64,000 nucleotides of DNA from NCBI RefSeq assembly GCF_001469875.2, contig NZ_LOPW02000010.1:257942-321941 (forward strand), written 5' to 3'. Under the pieces are notes generated by a model, which searched no databases, was not told where the DNA came from, and saw only the letters and a list, made by a program, of their open reading frames with translations. Within the stretch, counting starts at the first letter, position 1. Every line of letters begins with the position of its first letter. Position numbers and translations under genes: made by a program. The DNA comes from Haloferax marisrubri. GTDB lineage: Archaea; Halobacteriota; Halobacteria; Halobacteriales; Haloferacaceae. Below are positions 8,478 through 16,769 of this stretch, in pieces.

Positions 8478-9500
8478 ATGGCATTTGACGACCGCCTCGA
8501 GCTGTTCGTCACGCAGCAGGCTCGGGTGCTGGTCGCCGTGCTCGCCATCGCGGGCGTCGCGTGTCTGGTCGCCGCCGGCTACGTCTTTCTCACGCCGACG
8601 ACGCAGACCGTGACCGAGGAGACGAACGTGCAGTCGGTCGAGACCGGCGTCGACACGCGGGCGGTCGTCACCCAGAACACGACGCTCTACGAGCGCGGGT
8701 CGACGCTGGAGAACCGCTCCGTCTACTTCATGACGATTTCGCCCGACGTGTCGTTCCGCGTCCACACCGACGTTCCAGCGAATCAATCGGTCAACGTCAC
8801 ACAGCGATTGGTCCTTCGCACCGTCGGCGTCCGAGACGGCACGCCGTTCTACGAGAACGAGACCGTCCTCCTCGACGAACAGACGGTCGTCGCCGACGGA
8901 ACCGCCGTCAGCGCGCCCTCGCTCAACGTCTCCACGCTCGACCGCGACCTCCAGCAAAAGCGGACCGAGACCGGCGGCGTCGGGCAGTTCAGGACGAGCC
9001 TCAACCTCACGGTGACGTACCAGACGGGGTCGTACAGCGGCACGCTCGAAGCGAGCACGCCGCTCGTGTTCTCCGGGCGGGCCTACTACCTCGAACGGTC
9101 GCTGGCCGACGACCGGCGTCACTCGACCACCGTCGCGCGGAGCGTGACGCGACCGCCGCGCCCCGTCGAGTACGGCGGCCTCGCCGCGGCCGCGCTGGTG
9201 CTGTTCGGACTCGCCGGCCTCGTCATCCGCACCGAGTACCGCAGCGACCCCGAGGAACTCCGCACGAGAATCTCGCACAGCCGCCACGAGGAGTGGATTT
9301 CCCGCGGGGAGTTCCCGACCGACGCCAACAAGCCGTACATCTCGATTCTCACCCTCGAAGACCTCGTCGACGTGGCCATCGACACGAACCGGCGCGTCAT
9401 CTTCGACCCCGAAATCGAGACGTACGCCGTCATCGACAGCAGCGAGATATACTACTACTCGCTCGACGAGACCAACACGCACGCGTGGCTCAACCTCTGA
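8478..9500 (+). CDS. DUF5305 membrane protein, probably part of surface-structure locus
   Basis: The 340-residue protein is anchored by a TM helix at ~18-38 (VLVAVLAIAGVACLVAAGYVF). A beta-rich outside domain follows (residues ~40-225, many N-x-S/T sites), then a second TM helix (~230-248) and a cytosolic domain of about 90 residues ending SSEIYYYSLDETNTHAWLNL. This matches haloarchaeal DUF5305 proteins, which in my experience often accompany SipW-like peptidases and DUF1102-type secreted proteins, as here. It is divergent from the coiled-coil gene. Its last codons are duplicated downstream. Confidence 0.75.
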   Translation: MAFDDRLELFVTQQARVLVAVLAIAGVACLVAAGYVFLTPTTQTVTEETNVQSVETGVDTRAVVTQNTTLYERGSTLENRSVYFMTISPDVSFRVHTDVPANQSVNVTQRLVLRTVGVRDGTPFYENETVLLDEQTVVADGTAVSAPSLNVSTLDRDLQQKRTETGGVGQFRTSLNLTVTYQTGSYSGTLEASTPLVFSGRAYYLERSLADDRRHSTTVARSVTRPPRPVEYGGLAAAALVLFGLAGLVIRTEYRSDPEELRTRISHSRHEEWISRGEFPTDANKPYISILTLEDLVDVAIDTNRRVIFDPEIETYAVIDSSEIYYYSLDETNTHAWLNL

Positions 9501-9534
9501 GCCGGACCGGGCTCAACCTCTGAGCCGGACCGGG
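9489..9534 (+). repeat. Exact 23-bp tandem duplication spanning a stop codon
   Basis: Two identical 23-bp units lie end to end (9489-9511 and 9512-9534). Each includes CTCAACCTCTGA, which encodes the last residues and stop of the DUF5305 gene. The second copy is therefore untranslated. Replication slippage is the likely cause. Confidence 0.9.
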
Positions 9535-9549
9535 CAAAAACAGCGCGCC

Positions 9550-10143
9550 CTACGGCGGTCGTTCGAGGTTCTCGAACTGATAGCGGCGGTTCGTCACGGT
9601 GTGGTACGCCGCCGAGAGGCCGAACGCCGCGACGATGACGGTCGGGTAGGCGAGAAGCGGAATCGTCCCCGTCGGCAACACGTCGACCCACAGCGCCACC
9701 ATGATGAGTCCCGACAGCGCCGAGAGGCCGAGGTAGTACACGCCCCACGGAACCGAGTTCTCGGGGACGATATCCATGTAGATGTCGAGGCGCTCCATGC
9801 GCTCCGTGAGTTCGACTTCGCCCCGGTCGTAGCGGAGGACGCCGGCCTGTTCGAGCCGCGGCAGATGCGTCTGCTGGAGTGACGTGTAGACGGTCTTTCG
9901 CTCGGCGGAGGTCAGGTCCGGAATCTCCTTGTCCTGTTCCCACGCCGCGACCTGCTCTGCGAGGTCGGAGAGTTGGACCGCGCCGTCGGCCCGCTTGCAG
10001 TAGTGGAGGGTGTATCGCCGGCGGTGGTTGCTCATCAGGTCGAAAATCTCGTCGCGCGTCAGCGCGTCGTCGTCCTTGCCGCCGTCGTCGGCCTCCGAGG
10101 CTGACGCGCGGCCGAGCAACCCACCGGCACCGCTGGGACTCAT
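9550..10143 (-). CDS. DUF7344 winged-helix protein with two C-terminal TM helices
   Basis: This 197-residue protein has residues ~28-115 matching the haloarchaeal DUF7344 winged-helix domain: LTRDEIFDLMSNHRRRYTLH, VQLSDLAEQVAAWEQDKEIP, TVYTSLQQTHLPRLEQAGVL. Two hydrophobic helices follow (VYYLGLSALSGLIMVALWV and LLAYPTVIVAAFGLSAAYH). It appears to be a membrane-tethered DNA-binding regulator. It is the last gene on the strand of the three secreted proteins, 98 bp behind them, so it may report envelope state or control this locus. It converges with the DUF5305 gene. Confidence 0.75.
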   Translation of the reverse strand: MSPSGAGGLLGRASASEADDGGKDDDALTRDEIFDLMSNHRRRYTLHYCKRADGAVQLSDLAEQVAAWEQDKEIPDLTSAERKTVYTSLQQTHLPRLEQAGVLRYDRGEVELTERMERLDIYMDIVPENSVPWGVYYLGLSALSGLIMVALWVDVLPTGTIPLLAYPTVIVAAFGLSAAYHTVTNRRYQFENLERPP

Positions 10144-10241
10144 CTATCGACCGTCGATACTGCGCCGCTACACATAGTTCCTCTGCTGTCAGCGGCCACA
10201 CAGATACCGCCTCGCGCGACGCACCAACGGCTCATGCCCGA

Positions 10242-10862
10242 TTAGTCGCCGGAGTCCGACGACTCCCGCTCGACGTGAATCCGTAGCGTGGCGCTGTACG
10301 TCTCGGGGTCCGGGAGGTCCTCCAGCGTGCTCGGCCCAGTCCATGGGATGAGATTGAGTTGGAGACCGAACGGGACCGACTCGCCCGGCCCGAGGACTCC
10401 TTCCGACCCCGATACCGCCGGACTCACGTCGAGGAGGTCGTCTCCGTCCGATCCCGGGGCGAGCGCCTCGTCGCCGGCGGTGACTTGGAGTGCCGCCTCG
10501 ACGTCTTCGAGCGTCGAGTCCGAAAGCGAGTCGCTCGTCACGTCGAACTCGAAGTAGACGCCGTCGAGGTCGGTCTCGCTGACGTTGGTGAGGCGGACGA
10601 TATCCTCGAAACGCGTGATGGCGCGCTTGTTGACGCCGTTTTTGTCGCCGCCGGGCGTGAGTCGCGTCACGTACCCCGAGGCGTCCGTCTCGACGTGAAT
10701 CGGCGGGTCGTTCGCCGCCGTGAGAGAGAGATAGTCGGGTGCGACGATGCGAAAACTCGCACCCGACGTGGACTGGGTCGTCGTCGTGGCGCTCACGCCG
10801 AGGACGCCGCCGACGATGAAGAAATTGCTGAGAACGAAGAGGGTCTGGCGGCGTGTGGGCAT
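10242..10862 (-). CDS. Secreted DUF1102-like protein (third gene of fibre-type operon)
   Basis: This 206-residue secreted protein starts MPTRRQTLFVLSNFFIVGG, a leader ending in an Ala/Thr region. The mature part begins GASFRIVAPDYLSL, matching GSFRVVSPGANISI in the next gene upstream, so the two are related. The rest is beta-rich, with Asp/Ser-rich loops and a strand (SATLRIHVERES) at the C-terminus. There is no membrane anchor at the end. By position, the leader is probably removed by the nearby signal peptidase. The proposed extracellular structural role is an inference. Confidence 0.65.
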   Translation of the reverse strand: MPTRRQTLFVLSNFFIVGGVLGVSATTTTQSTSGASFRIVAPDYLSLTAANDPPIHVETDASGYVTRLTPGGDKNGVNKRAITRFEDIVRLTNVSETDLDGVYFEFDVTSDSLSDSTLEDVEAALQVTAGDEALAPGSDGDDLLDVSPAVSGSEGVLGPGESVPFGLQLNLIPWTGPSTLEDLPDPETYSATLRIHVERESSDSGD

Positions 10863-10892
10863 GGGGCTGCTGTATCGTGTTCTCCCGAAGCG

Positions 10893-11606
10893 CTACGCGC
10901 TCGGGTCGGTCTGTGTCGCGACCGCGGTCACTTCGTCAATGAGCGTGATGCTCTTGCTGGTACTCTCACTGTTGTCCCTGAAGTCGCCAGGTGAGAGGGC
11001 GTCTTTGATATTCTTCGCCGTCGTATCTACGGCGAGTTCGACAGATTCGGTCCCGGCGTCCGCGGGTACTGTGACGTAGTTCGCCGGCTCGGTGGAATCG
11101 GACGACGTGCCAGTTGAAACGGTGGTTGAGTCGCCGTGCTTGAACTGGAAGGCGGTGTACGCCTCTTGTTTCGTGATGCTGCCGTCGGTGACAGCTGTAC
11201 CAAGTTCGGTGAACTCGAAGCCGACGTAGTAGTCGTCGCTAGTGTTGTTGTTCGTGATGTCCAGAATGTTCCCGAGATTCTTGTCTTGGTCCGCTTCCAC
11301 GGCGACCTGAATCTCTACCATGTCGCCGTCGAGTGTGCTTGACCGCTCGATGACGTGGACTTTGGGAAGGTCGTCCGGTTCGAGGGTTTCGAAGTCGATA
11401 CCACCGTCGGTATTCCCGTCTTCGAACACGGAAACGTTCTGCCCTGGGCTGGACGGAACGTCAATCGAGATATTCGCCCCCGGCGAGACAACGCGGAAGC
11501 TTCCGTCGCTGTTCGACGAGAGCACTTCGGTCGCGCCCGTCCCGAGGACCGTCCCGGTTCCGACTGCGAGCGTTCCAATCGCGGTGATGACGTTGCGTCG
11601 TTTCAT
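10893..11606 (-). CDS. DUF1102-type secreted protein, fibre-subunit candidate
   Basis: The 237-residue protein has a short leader (MKRRNVITAIGTLAVGTGTV) followed by GTGATEVLSSNSDGSFRVVS and a long beta-rich region (GANISIDVPSS, VHVIERSS, MVEIQVAVEAD, DDYYVGFEFTELG). This layout is typical of haloarchaeal DUF1102 proteins, which are compared with bacterial TasA/CalY biofilm fibre subunits processed by SipW. Its stop-to-start spacing from the upstream gene is 3 bp, so they are almost certainly co-transcribed. GC content is lower than in neighbouring blocks. Confidence 0.75.
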   Translation of the reverse strand: MKRRNVITAIGTLAVGTGTVLGTGATEVLSSNSDGSFRVVSPGANISIDVPSSPGQNVSVFEDGNTDGGIDFETLEPDDLPKVHVIERSSTLDGDMVEIQVAVEADQDKNLGNILDITNNNTSDDYYVGFEFTELGTAVTDGSITKQEAYTAFQFKHGDSTTVSTGTSSDSTEPANYVTVPADAGTESVELAVDTTAKNIKDALSPGDFRDNSESTSKSITLIDEVTAVATQTDPSA

Positions 11607-11609
11607 AGA

Positions 11610-12224
11610 TTAGTTGCTAGATTCGTTAGCGACGATAGTCAGACGCGGAGTATTGTCGCTGCTATTGGTGTCGAATGTAGCGCTACTGTTAGTGAAGTCC
11701 TCCATATCTGACGACATCGTGTTAACAGTCACATCGACTCCCGTGGTGGATCCAGAACCGACTGATTGACTGCCCACGGTGAACGTGACGAGAGCGACGT
11801 TCTGACTATCCTGGCTGGTATCTTGAATGAGCATCGTCGTGTTCTTGTTCGCTGACGGCGAGGAATCAGGTGCTACCGTAGAGACTCCGACTGTGATATC
11901 TTGGTTTTCCGCGGAGTTATTTCCGATAGTGAGTACGTTGCTGAGTGTCGTGACTGCCTCTTGATTGAAGCCGCTACCAGCGCTATCTGTGGCGTCTGAA
12001 CCGGTCGTGCCTAGGTCGATTGTCAGCGTCCCATCACTACTATCATTGGTCACGTATTCGCCGTCACCAGTAATGGACAGGAACGCGCTTCCGTCACCAG
12101 CAGTACTCACACTCACTTCACGCGCCGCACTCACGGTCGTAAACGCGCCCGTTCCGACGAGTGCGCCGCCGCCGCCGACGAGTGCTCCGAGTCCGATCAA
12201 GATGTTACGTCTGTTGATTGCCAT
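11610..12224 (-). CDS. DUF1102-type secreted protein, first gene of fibre-type operon
   Basis: The ATG at 12224 gives a 204-residue protein with an excellent leader (MAINRRNILIGLGALVGGGG, GTGAFTTVSAA). The mature region is small-residue-rich and beta (SVSTAGDGSAFLSI, ITVGVSTVAPDSS, GSTTGVDVTVN). A 45-codon upstream extension in the same frame lacks leader character and is rejected. It ends TIVANESSN with no anchor, so release or polymerisation is more likely than membrane retention. It heads an operon of at least three genes and lies divergent to the signal peptidase gene. Confidence 0.75.
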   Translation of the reverse strand: MAINRRNILIGLGALVGGGGALVGTGAFTTVSAAREVSVSTAGDGSAFLSITGDGEYVTNDSSDGTLTIDLGTTGSDATDSAGSGFNQEAVTTLSNVLTIGNNSAENQDITVGVSTVAPDSSPSANKNTTMLIQDTSQDSQNVALVTFTVGSQSVGSGSTTGVDVTVNTMSSDMEDFTNSSATFDTNSSDNTPRLTIVANESSN

Positions 12225-12675
12225 GGTTGTGTTCTCCCTGACACAGGTGACTGCGTCGTTATCTCTCCCAACAGAGCCTACCCACTTTGTATTCCGGTGC
12301 TTGAACGAATCCTCGGTCGCCGTTCCGTTCGACAAGCCCGGCTTTCTCCCCGGCGACACCCGTTCAAGCCCACCTTTCGGGGCGCATATTCGGCGTTCAA
12401 GCGAGGATTTAAGACCGCGAAATCAGCTCGCAGTCTGTCGATTTTCGTTCGAACTTGACGCTCGTGGTGTTCTCTTTCACGTCTCTTGGTAACACGATTC
12501 TCGAACCATGGCACCATTGGACACGACATACTAGCACATCGAAAGCGATGGTCTCTCACGTCGTGATGCGTGACGGACTTCGCCAACTCCCGCGCGCCCG
12601 TTCTCCGGGTCCCCGAACGGGTGGAGAGACGGCGATAGGTAATTACGGATTCACGCGTAGTGTTTCACACACGCC
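12225..12675. promoter_or_regulatory. Divergent promoter region between fibre operon and signal peptidase
   Basis: No gene is supported in these 451 bp. Rightward, TAATTAC near 12640 lies about 35 bp before the GTG at 12676 and could be its TATA box. Leftward, AATACAAAG (reverse strand, near 12289) is a weak candidate. Several short dyads occur, including GTTCGAAC near 12448 and CCCGTTC/GAACGGG arms at 12597-12603 and 12615-12621. The size of the gap suggests joint regulation. Confidence 0.4.
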
Positions 12676-13836
12676 GTGAAACTCAGCGACGTCCTCGAAT
12701 ACGCGGTGCTCGGATTCGTCGTCATCGCCGTCGTCGCGCTCCTGTTCGGGCAGGCGCTCGGCCAGCCGGTGCTCCTCGGCTACGTCGAGACGGGGAGCAT
12801 GTCGCCGACGATGGAGCCCGGTGACGGCTTCATCGCGGTGCCGTCGGTCCTTCTCGAAGACCCCGAACCCGGCGACGTGGTCGTGTTCAACGCGCGCGAA
12901 CTCCACGGCGGCGGGCTGACGACCCACCGGGTGGTCAGGTGGACCGAAGAGGGGTACATCACGCGCGGCGACGCCAACCCCTTCACCGACCAAGAGAGCG
13001 TCGAGCCGCCGGTCAAGCGGTCCCAAATCGTCGCCGAGGCGCTCCAGGTGAACGGGAACGTCGTCGTCATCCCGCAACTCGGTGCCGTCGTGGGGGCGGT
13101 AAACGGCCTCGCAACCGGCGCGTTCGACCTTCTCGGGAGCCTCCCGGGCTTCGAGAGCGCCGCCGACGGAGAGCCGTCGCCGATGTTCCTCGTCGCCATC
13201 GGCGGGATTCTCATCGCGTTGAGCCTCGTGTTCGACGGCTCCGGCGGCGGCCGAAAACAGAGTTCACACAGCCGCCGTCGCCCGGACTACTACACGAGCG
13301 GCGTCGTCCTCTTCCTACTCGTCGTCATCGTCGTGACGCCCGCGACGCTGAGCATGGTCCTCGGGTCGGGGCCGACCGAACTGACCATCGTGAGTTCCGA
13401 ATCGCCGAACGAGAACGCGCTCGTCGTCGGCGTCGGCGAGACGGCGACCGTCGATTACCGCCTGACGAACAACGGGTACGTCCCGGTCATCACCGTTCTC
13501 GAATCGCGCGACCCGGGCGTCTCGTTCGGGCAGTCGGTGTTTATGGTCCCCGGAAAGGGGTCGCGGAACACGACGCTCACTATCCAAGCGCCGGACCAGA
13601 CTGGCGCGTACGACCGCGAGATACGCGAGCAACTGTACGTCCCCGCGCTCCCGCAGACGGTCATCCTCGGGTTGCACGAGATTCATCCGCTCCTCGCAAT
13701 CGCGGCTATCGACGCCGTGTTGGCGTTCGTGACGCTCCTCGTGAGCGTCGTCGCGCTCGGCCTCGGTCCGATTCGGCTGCGCTCGACGGGTCGGAACGTC
13801 TCGCTCGTCGAGCAGTTCAGACGACGGTATCTGTGA
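12676..13836 (+). CDS. Signal peptidase I (Sec11/SipW-like) fused to an extracellular Ig-like domain
   Basis: The 386-residue protein begins with a TM helix (residues 10-26) and the S26B peptidase core. The candidate catalytic Ser is S41 in ETGSMSPTM, His is H84 in TTHRVV, and Asp is D99 in RGDANP, giving the Ser-His-Asp arrangement of ER/archaeal enzymes. Beyond the ~150-residue catalytic part are TM helices near 175-195 and 213-235. An Ig-like domain follows (~240-330: VDYRLTNNGYVPVITVLES), then a last TM helix. Ordinary archaeal signal peptidases lack this extension. Its position beside leader-bearing fibre proteins suggests a dedicated SipW-like role. The start codon is GTG. Confidence 0.85.
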   Translation: MKLSDVLEYAVLGFVVIAVVALLFGQALGQPVLLGYVETGSMSPTMEPGDGFIAVPSVLLEDPEPGDVVVFNARELHGGGLTTHRVVRWTEEGYITRGDANPFTDQESVEPPVKRSQIVAEALQVNGNVVVIPQLGAVVGAVNGLATGAFDLLGSLPGFESAADGEPSPMFLVAIGGILIALSLVFDGSGGGRKQSSHSRRRPDYYTSGVVLFLLVVIVVTPATLSMVLGSGPTELTIVSSESPNENALVVGVGETATVDYRLTNNGYVPVITVLESRDPGVSFGQSVFMVPGKGSRNTTLTIQAPDQTGAYDREIREQLYVPALPQTVILGLHEIHPLLAIAAIDAVLAFVTLLVSVVALGLGPIRLRSTGRNVSLVEQFRRRYL

Positions 13837-13880
13837 CCCAGGACGCGGGCGTTCTCCGGCGTCCGTGCGCCTGACTTCGA

Positions 13881-15677
13881 CTACCCGCGAACCGCTCCGG
13901 CGCTCGGCGTCCCCGCGACTTCCGCGCCGCCGGGGTCGTAGTCGAGGGTGTCGTCCCGGTCTTCGACTTCGAGGCCGTCGACCGAGAGCGTCGCCGACGC
14001 GTCGCCGAGTTCGACGGTGAGTTCGGCGTTCGTGGTTCGCAGGCTCGCGTCGCGGAGGAACACGTCGCCGGCGGCCGAAAGCGACACGTCCGCGTTCGTC
14101 GTCTCGAAGACGCTGTCGTTCGCGCGGAGTTCGTCCGCGGACTCGACGACGAGCTGTGCGTTCTTCGTCTTGACTGTCGCACCGTCGAGCGTCACGTCGC
14201 CGACCCCTGACTGGAGGTCGATTTGAGCGTTCTTCGTCTCGATGGACGCGCCCGCGGCACCGACGCGCTCGCCGGTGAGTCGAATCCGTTTTTCGCCGTG
14301 GACCGTCGCGTTCTCGACGTCGAGGTGGCCGTCGTCGGCGTCGAGCGAAATCTGTCCGTTGACGACCGTAATCGAGGCGTTCCGCGCCGACACCGTCTCC
14401 CCGCTCACCTCGATGTCGCGGTTCCGGTTCTGGAGGCTCGCGTCGCGGATGTCCACGGCGCCGTCGTCGGCCGCGAGGTCGATTTTCCCGTTTCGCGCGC
14501 TGACGCTCGCGCCGCGGGCCCGAATCGACTCGCCCGAGACCGTGACCTTGCCGTTCCGGTTGTCCAGCGTCGCTCCCGTGACGTTCACGGGGCCGTCGTC
14601 GGCCGCGAGGTCGATTTCGTCGTTCGTGTTTCGGATGGTCGCGCTCCCGGCCTGAACCGTCTCCCCGGTCAGTTCGACCTTGTCGTTTTTCCCGCGAACC
14701 GTGCTCTCGCGCACGTCGAGCGTCCCGTCGTCGGCCGCGAGTTCGATCTTCCCGTTCTTCGCGTCTATGGTCGACCGACGGAGCGTTATCGACTCGCCCG
14801 AGACCGTGACCTCGCCCCAGTCGGAGACGACGGTGACGTCGGTGAACTCGACGCTCGTCTCCGCGTCGATATCGACCGAATCACCGCTCGTGAACGTCGT
14901 GTGCCTGACGACGACGCGCTTGGCCGAGATATCGATAGCGCGCCAACTGTTGTCGATGGTTCTGTTGTCGGTCCCGACGACGAGCACCGCGTCGTCGTCG
15001 TCGAACGTCACGACTTCCTGCTCGCTCAGGACGCGCTCGCCGTCGTCGTAGGCGATGTCCTCGTCGGTGTCGACGTACGCGACTCCGTTCGACGGGACCG
15101 AGGGGTCGCCGTCGCCACCGCCATCGCCGCCGTCACCGCCATCACCACCATCGTTGCCGCCGCCGTTGCCGGGATTGCCACCGCCGTTCCCGGGGTTGCC
15201 GCCGTTCCCGGCTGTGCAGTCGTAATCGACCCGCGCTTCGAGCGTCGCCCCGGAGATGGAGACGCCGTCCGCCTGCGCCGAGTCGACTTCGACGACGAGC
15301 GTGGCCACGCCGCTTCCGGCGTTCGGCCGCTGGCAGTAGGCCGTGAGCTGGTGTTCGCCGCCCCGTCCGAGCGTCGGCGACCCCCCGGACTGTGCGAGTG
15401 AGAGGGCGTTCGTGTCCAAGCGGGCGCTGTAATCGACCGTCACGTCGGCGTCGAGGTTGTTCACGATTGCGCCGACCGCCACGGCGTTGCCGCGGCCGGG
15501 GCTCGTCACGACCTCGCCGGTCGGTTCGAGCGCGACGAGGGCCCGGTCGTCGGCGGCGACGGAGACATCGACCGGCCGCTGTCCGGAGACCGAGCTAAAA
15601 CTGCCCGTCGGAACCGCGGCGAGCGTGACGCCGAGTACCGCGATGAGTATCCCGGCGTACCACAGGTTCTGATTCAT
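13881..15677 (-). CDS. Beta-helix adhesin-like secreted protein with DUF1102-like N-terminus
   Basis: The 598-residue protein starts at the ATG at 15677 (MNQNLWYAGILIAVLGVTL). Its leader ends TGSFSSVSGQR, closely matching GAFTTVSAAR in the first fibre gene. A beta domain follows with two Cys (YCQRPN, VDYDCT), then a Gly/Asn/Asp linker (~185-220). About 350 residues of short repeats come next: (V)SGE(S/T)(I/V), (A/K)NGKI(E/D)LAADDG and D(A/S)(S/T)(L/V) recur every ~20 residues, typical of a right-handed parallel beta-helix. There is no C-terminal anchor. It converges with the signal peptidase gene across 44 bp. A surface adhesin or fibre cap is inferred. Confidence 0.7.
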   Translation of the reverse strand: MNQNLWYAGILIAVLGVTLAAVPTGSFSSVSGQRPVDVSVAADDRALVALEPTGEVVTSPGRGNAVAVGAIVNNLDADVTVDYSARLDTNALSLAQSGGSPTLGRGGEHQLTAYCQRPNAGSGVATLVVEVDSAQADGVSISGATLEARVDYDCTAGNGGNPGNGGGNPGNGGGNDGGDGGDGGDGGGDGDPSVPSNGVAYVDTDEDIAYDDGERVLSEQEVVTFDDDDAVLVVGTDNRTIDNSWRAIDISAKRVVVRHTTFTSGDSVDIDAETSVEFTDVTVVSDWGEVTVSGESITLRRSTIDAKNGKIELAADDGTLDVRESTVRGKNDKVELTGETVQAGSATIRNTNDEIDLAADDGPVNVTGATLDNRNGKVTVSGESIRARGASVSARNGKIDLAADDGAVDIRDASLQNRNRDIEVSGETVSARNASITVVNGQISLDADDGHLDVENATVHGEKRIRLTGERVGAAGASIETKNAQIDLQSGVGDVTLDGATVKTKNAQLVVESADELRANDSVFETTNADVSLSAAGDVFLRDASLRTTNAELTVELGDASATLSVDGLEVEDRDDTLDYDPGGAEVAGTPSAGAVRG

Positions 15678-16025
15678 GTGACGGTCTCCAGAGACTACCG
15701 GTTCCTTGGGCGCGGAGCGCCTTGTACACACCGGACTGTCAGGGGGTCGATTTCGGGGCCGTTCTCCCGTCGCTCGGCGCGTGAGGACAGTCTCGACTGG
15801 GGAGCGTTAGTTTCGCCCCGTAAAGGGGTGACCGAACCTAAGGGGAAGGGGGGAAGGGGGGATGAGTTCGGTCAAGTGGATGCGTCCGAGGGGTTACTCT
15901 GTACGGTGCTGCATCCAACTGAACACAACCACTTCGAATATATAAATCATTCTGATTGTCAGTTCGGAGAACAGTCTCGACGGTGGTGTAATAGATATAA
16001 CGTTGTTACACAAACTGAAACGACT
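15678..16025. promoter_or_regulatory. Intergenic region with G-tracts and an inverted repeat
   Basis: No gene is supported. Four G-runs of 4-6 lie at 15825-15828, 15842-15845, 15848-15853 and 15856-15861. ATATATAAAT near 15940 is TATA-like. An inverted repeat GTGTAA (15986-15991) and TTACAC (16006-16011) flanks AGATATAACG, just before the ATG at 16026. That places a possible operator at the start of the small helical gene. Confidence 0.4.
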
Positions 16026-16331
16026 ATGCCACTTGATGACCTACCTCCCGGCATGGTGGAACACTCATCGGCACGACAGACTGGCGACGCCCTCGACCGG
16101 GCAACGGCCCACGTCGACCGCGCCGAAGAACTCCTGTGGGAGTGCGCTCGCGACTTCCCGGACGACGCGGACGACGAGTTCGACCGGCTCTTCGAGCGGT
16201 TGTGGGCCGTACAGAACGAACTCGGGAGGATGTCGATTCCGGCCGACGACGAGGATGCGGAAGAAAACGAAGTGGAGGGACGCGCGGAGGGGTCGGAGGC
16301 GCCGTTCGATTTCTCGACGACCGACGACTGA
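16026..16331 (+). CDS. Small acidic helical protein
   Basis: The ATG at 16026 gives 101 residues, MPLDDLPPGMVEHS onward. The middle is a strong amphipathic helix pair (GDALDRATAHVDRAEELLWE, FDRLFERLWAVQNELGRMSI) and the tail is acidic (DDEDAEENEVEG). I do not recognise the family. It is preceded by the GTGTAA/TTACAC dyad, so it is probably regulated on its own. The reading frame is open upstream through non-coding-looking sequence, which is left out. Confidence 0.65.
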   Translation: MPLDDLPPGMVEHSSARQTGDALDRATAHVDRAEELLWECARDFPDDADDEFDRLFERLWAVQNELGRMSIPADDEDAEENEVEGRAEGSEAPFDFSTTDD

Positions 16332-16373
16332 CCACGATTCGGCTTCGGACGGGCTTCGCCGGACGCGAGGTCG

Positions 16374-16769
16374 CTATCCCGCCTGCCGTTCGAGCCACTC
16401 GCTCGCGTCGTCGACGAGGTCGGACAGCGCCGCTTCGACGGGTCTCTCACCGGCGAGGCTCACGCTCCACGTGACCTGCGACTGTATGGCTTGGAGGTTG
16501 AGCATCGTGTTTTGGACCCGCGACGCCAGCACCACCGGAACCGACGCGTCGAACCGACGGATTCCCTTGACAACCTCGACGCCGTCGAACGCCGGCGGGG
16601 CGTGAAGGCAGATGACCAGATGGACCGGTCCCTCGGCTAACCGCTCGAACAACTCCCGACTCGATTCCACGAACGCCACGTCCACGTCGCGCGTTGCTGC
16701 CGCCGGCTCCGCGGGTTGCGGGCCGTAGGCGAGGATGCGCGGTGTCGCCGCTATGCTAGTCTCGGACAC
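16374..16769 (-). CDS. Receiver-like (CheY fold) small protein, degenerate
   Basis: The 131-residue protein has alternating strands and helices as in response-regulator receivers: RILAYGP, VDVAFVESSRELFERL, VHLVICLHAPPAFDGVEVVK, VPVVLASRVQNTML, WSVSLAGERPVEAALSDLVD. The usual phospho-acceptor Asp and the Thr/Lys switch residues are not evident, so it may be a pseudo-receiver. The start is GTG. It lies just downstream of cetZ on the same strand, separated by about 125 bp, but a functional link is not shown. Confidence 0.55.
   Translation of the reverse strand: MSETSIAATPRILAYGPQPAEPAAATRDVDVAFVESSRELFERLAEGPVHLVICLHAPPAFDGVEVVKGIRRFDASVPVVLASRVQNTMLNLQAIQSQVTWSVSLAGERPVEAALSDLVDDASEWLERQAG

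Noticed and set aside
13300..15400. Long open frames opposite the signal peptidase and adhesin genes
   Set aside because: Arg/Val/Asp-rich shadows of high-GC coding sequence; the accepted strands have domains, leaders and starts.
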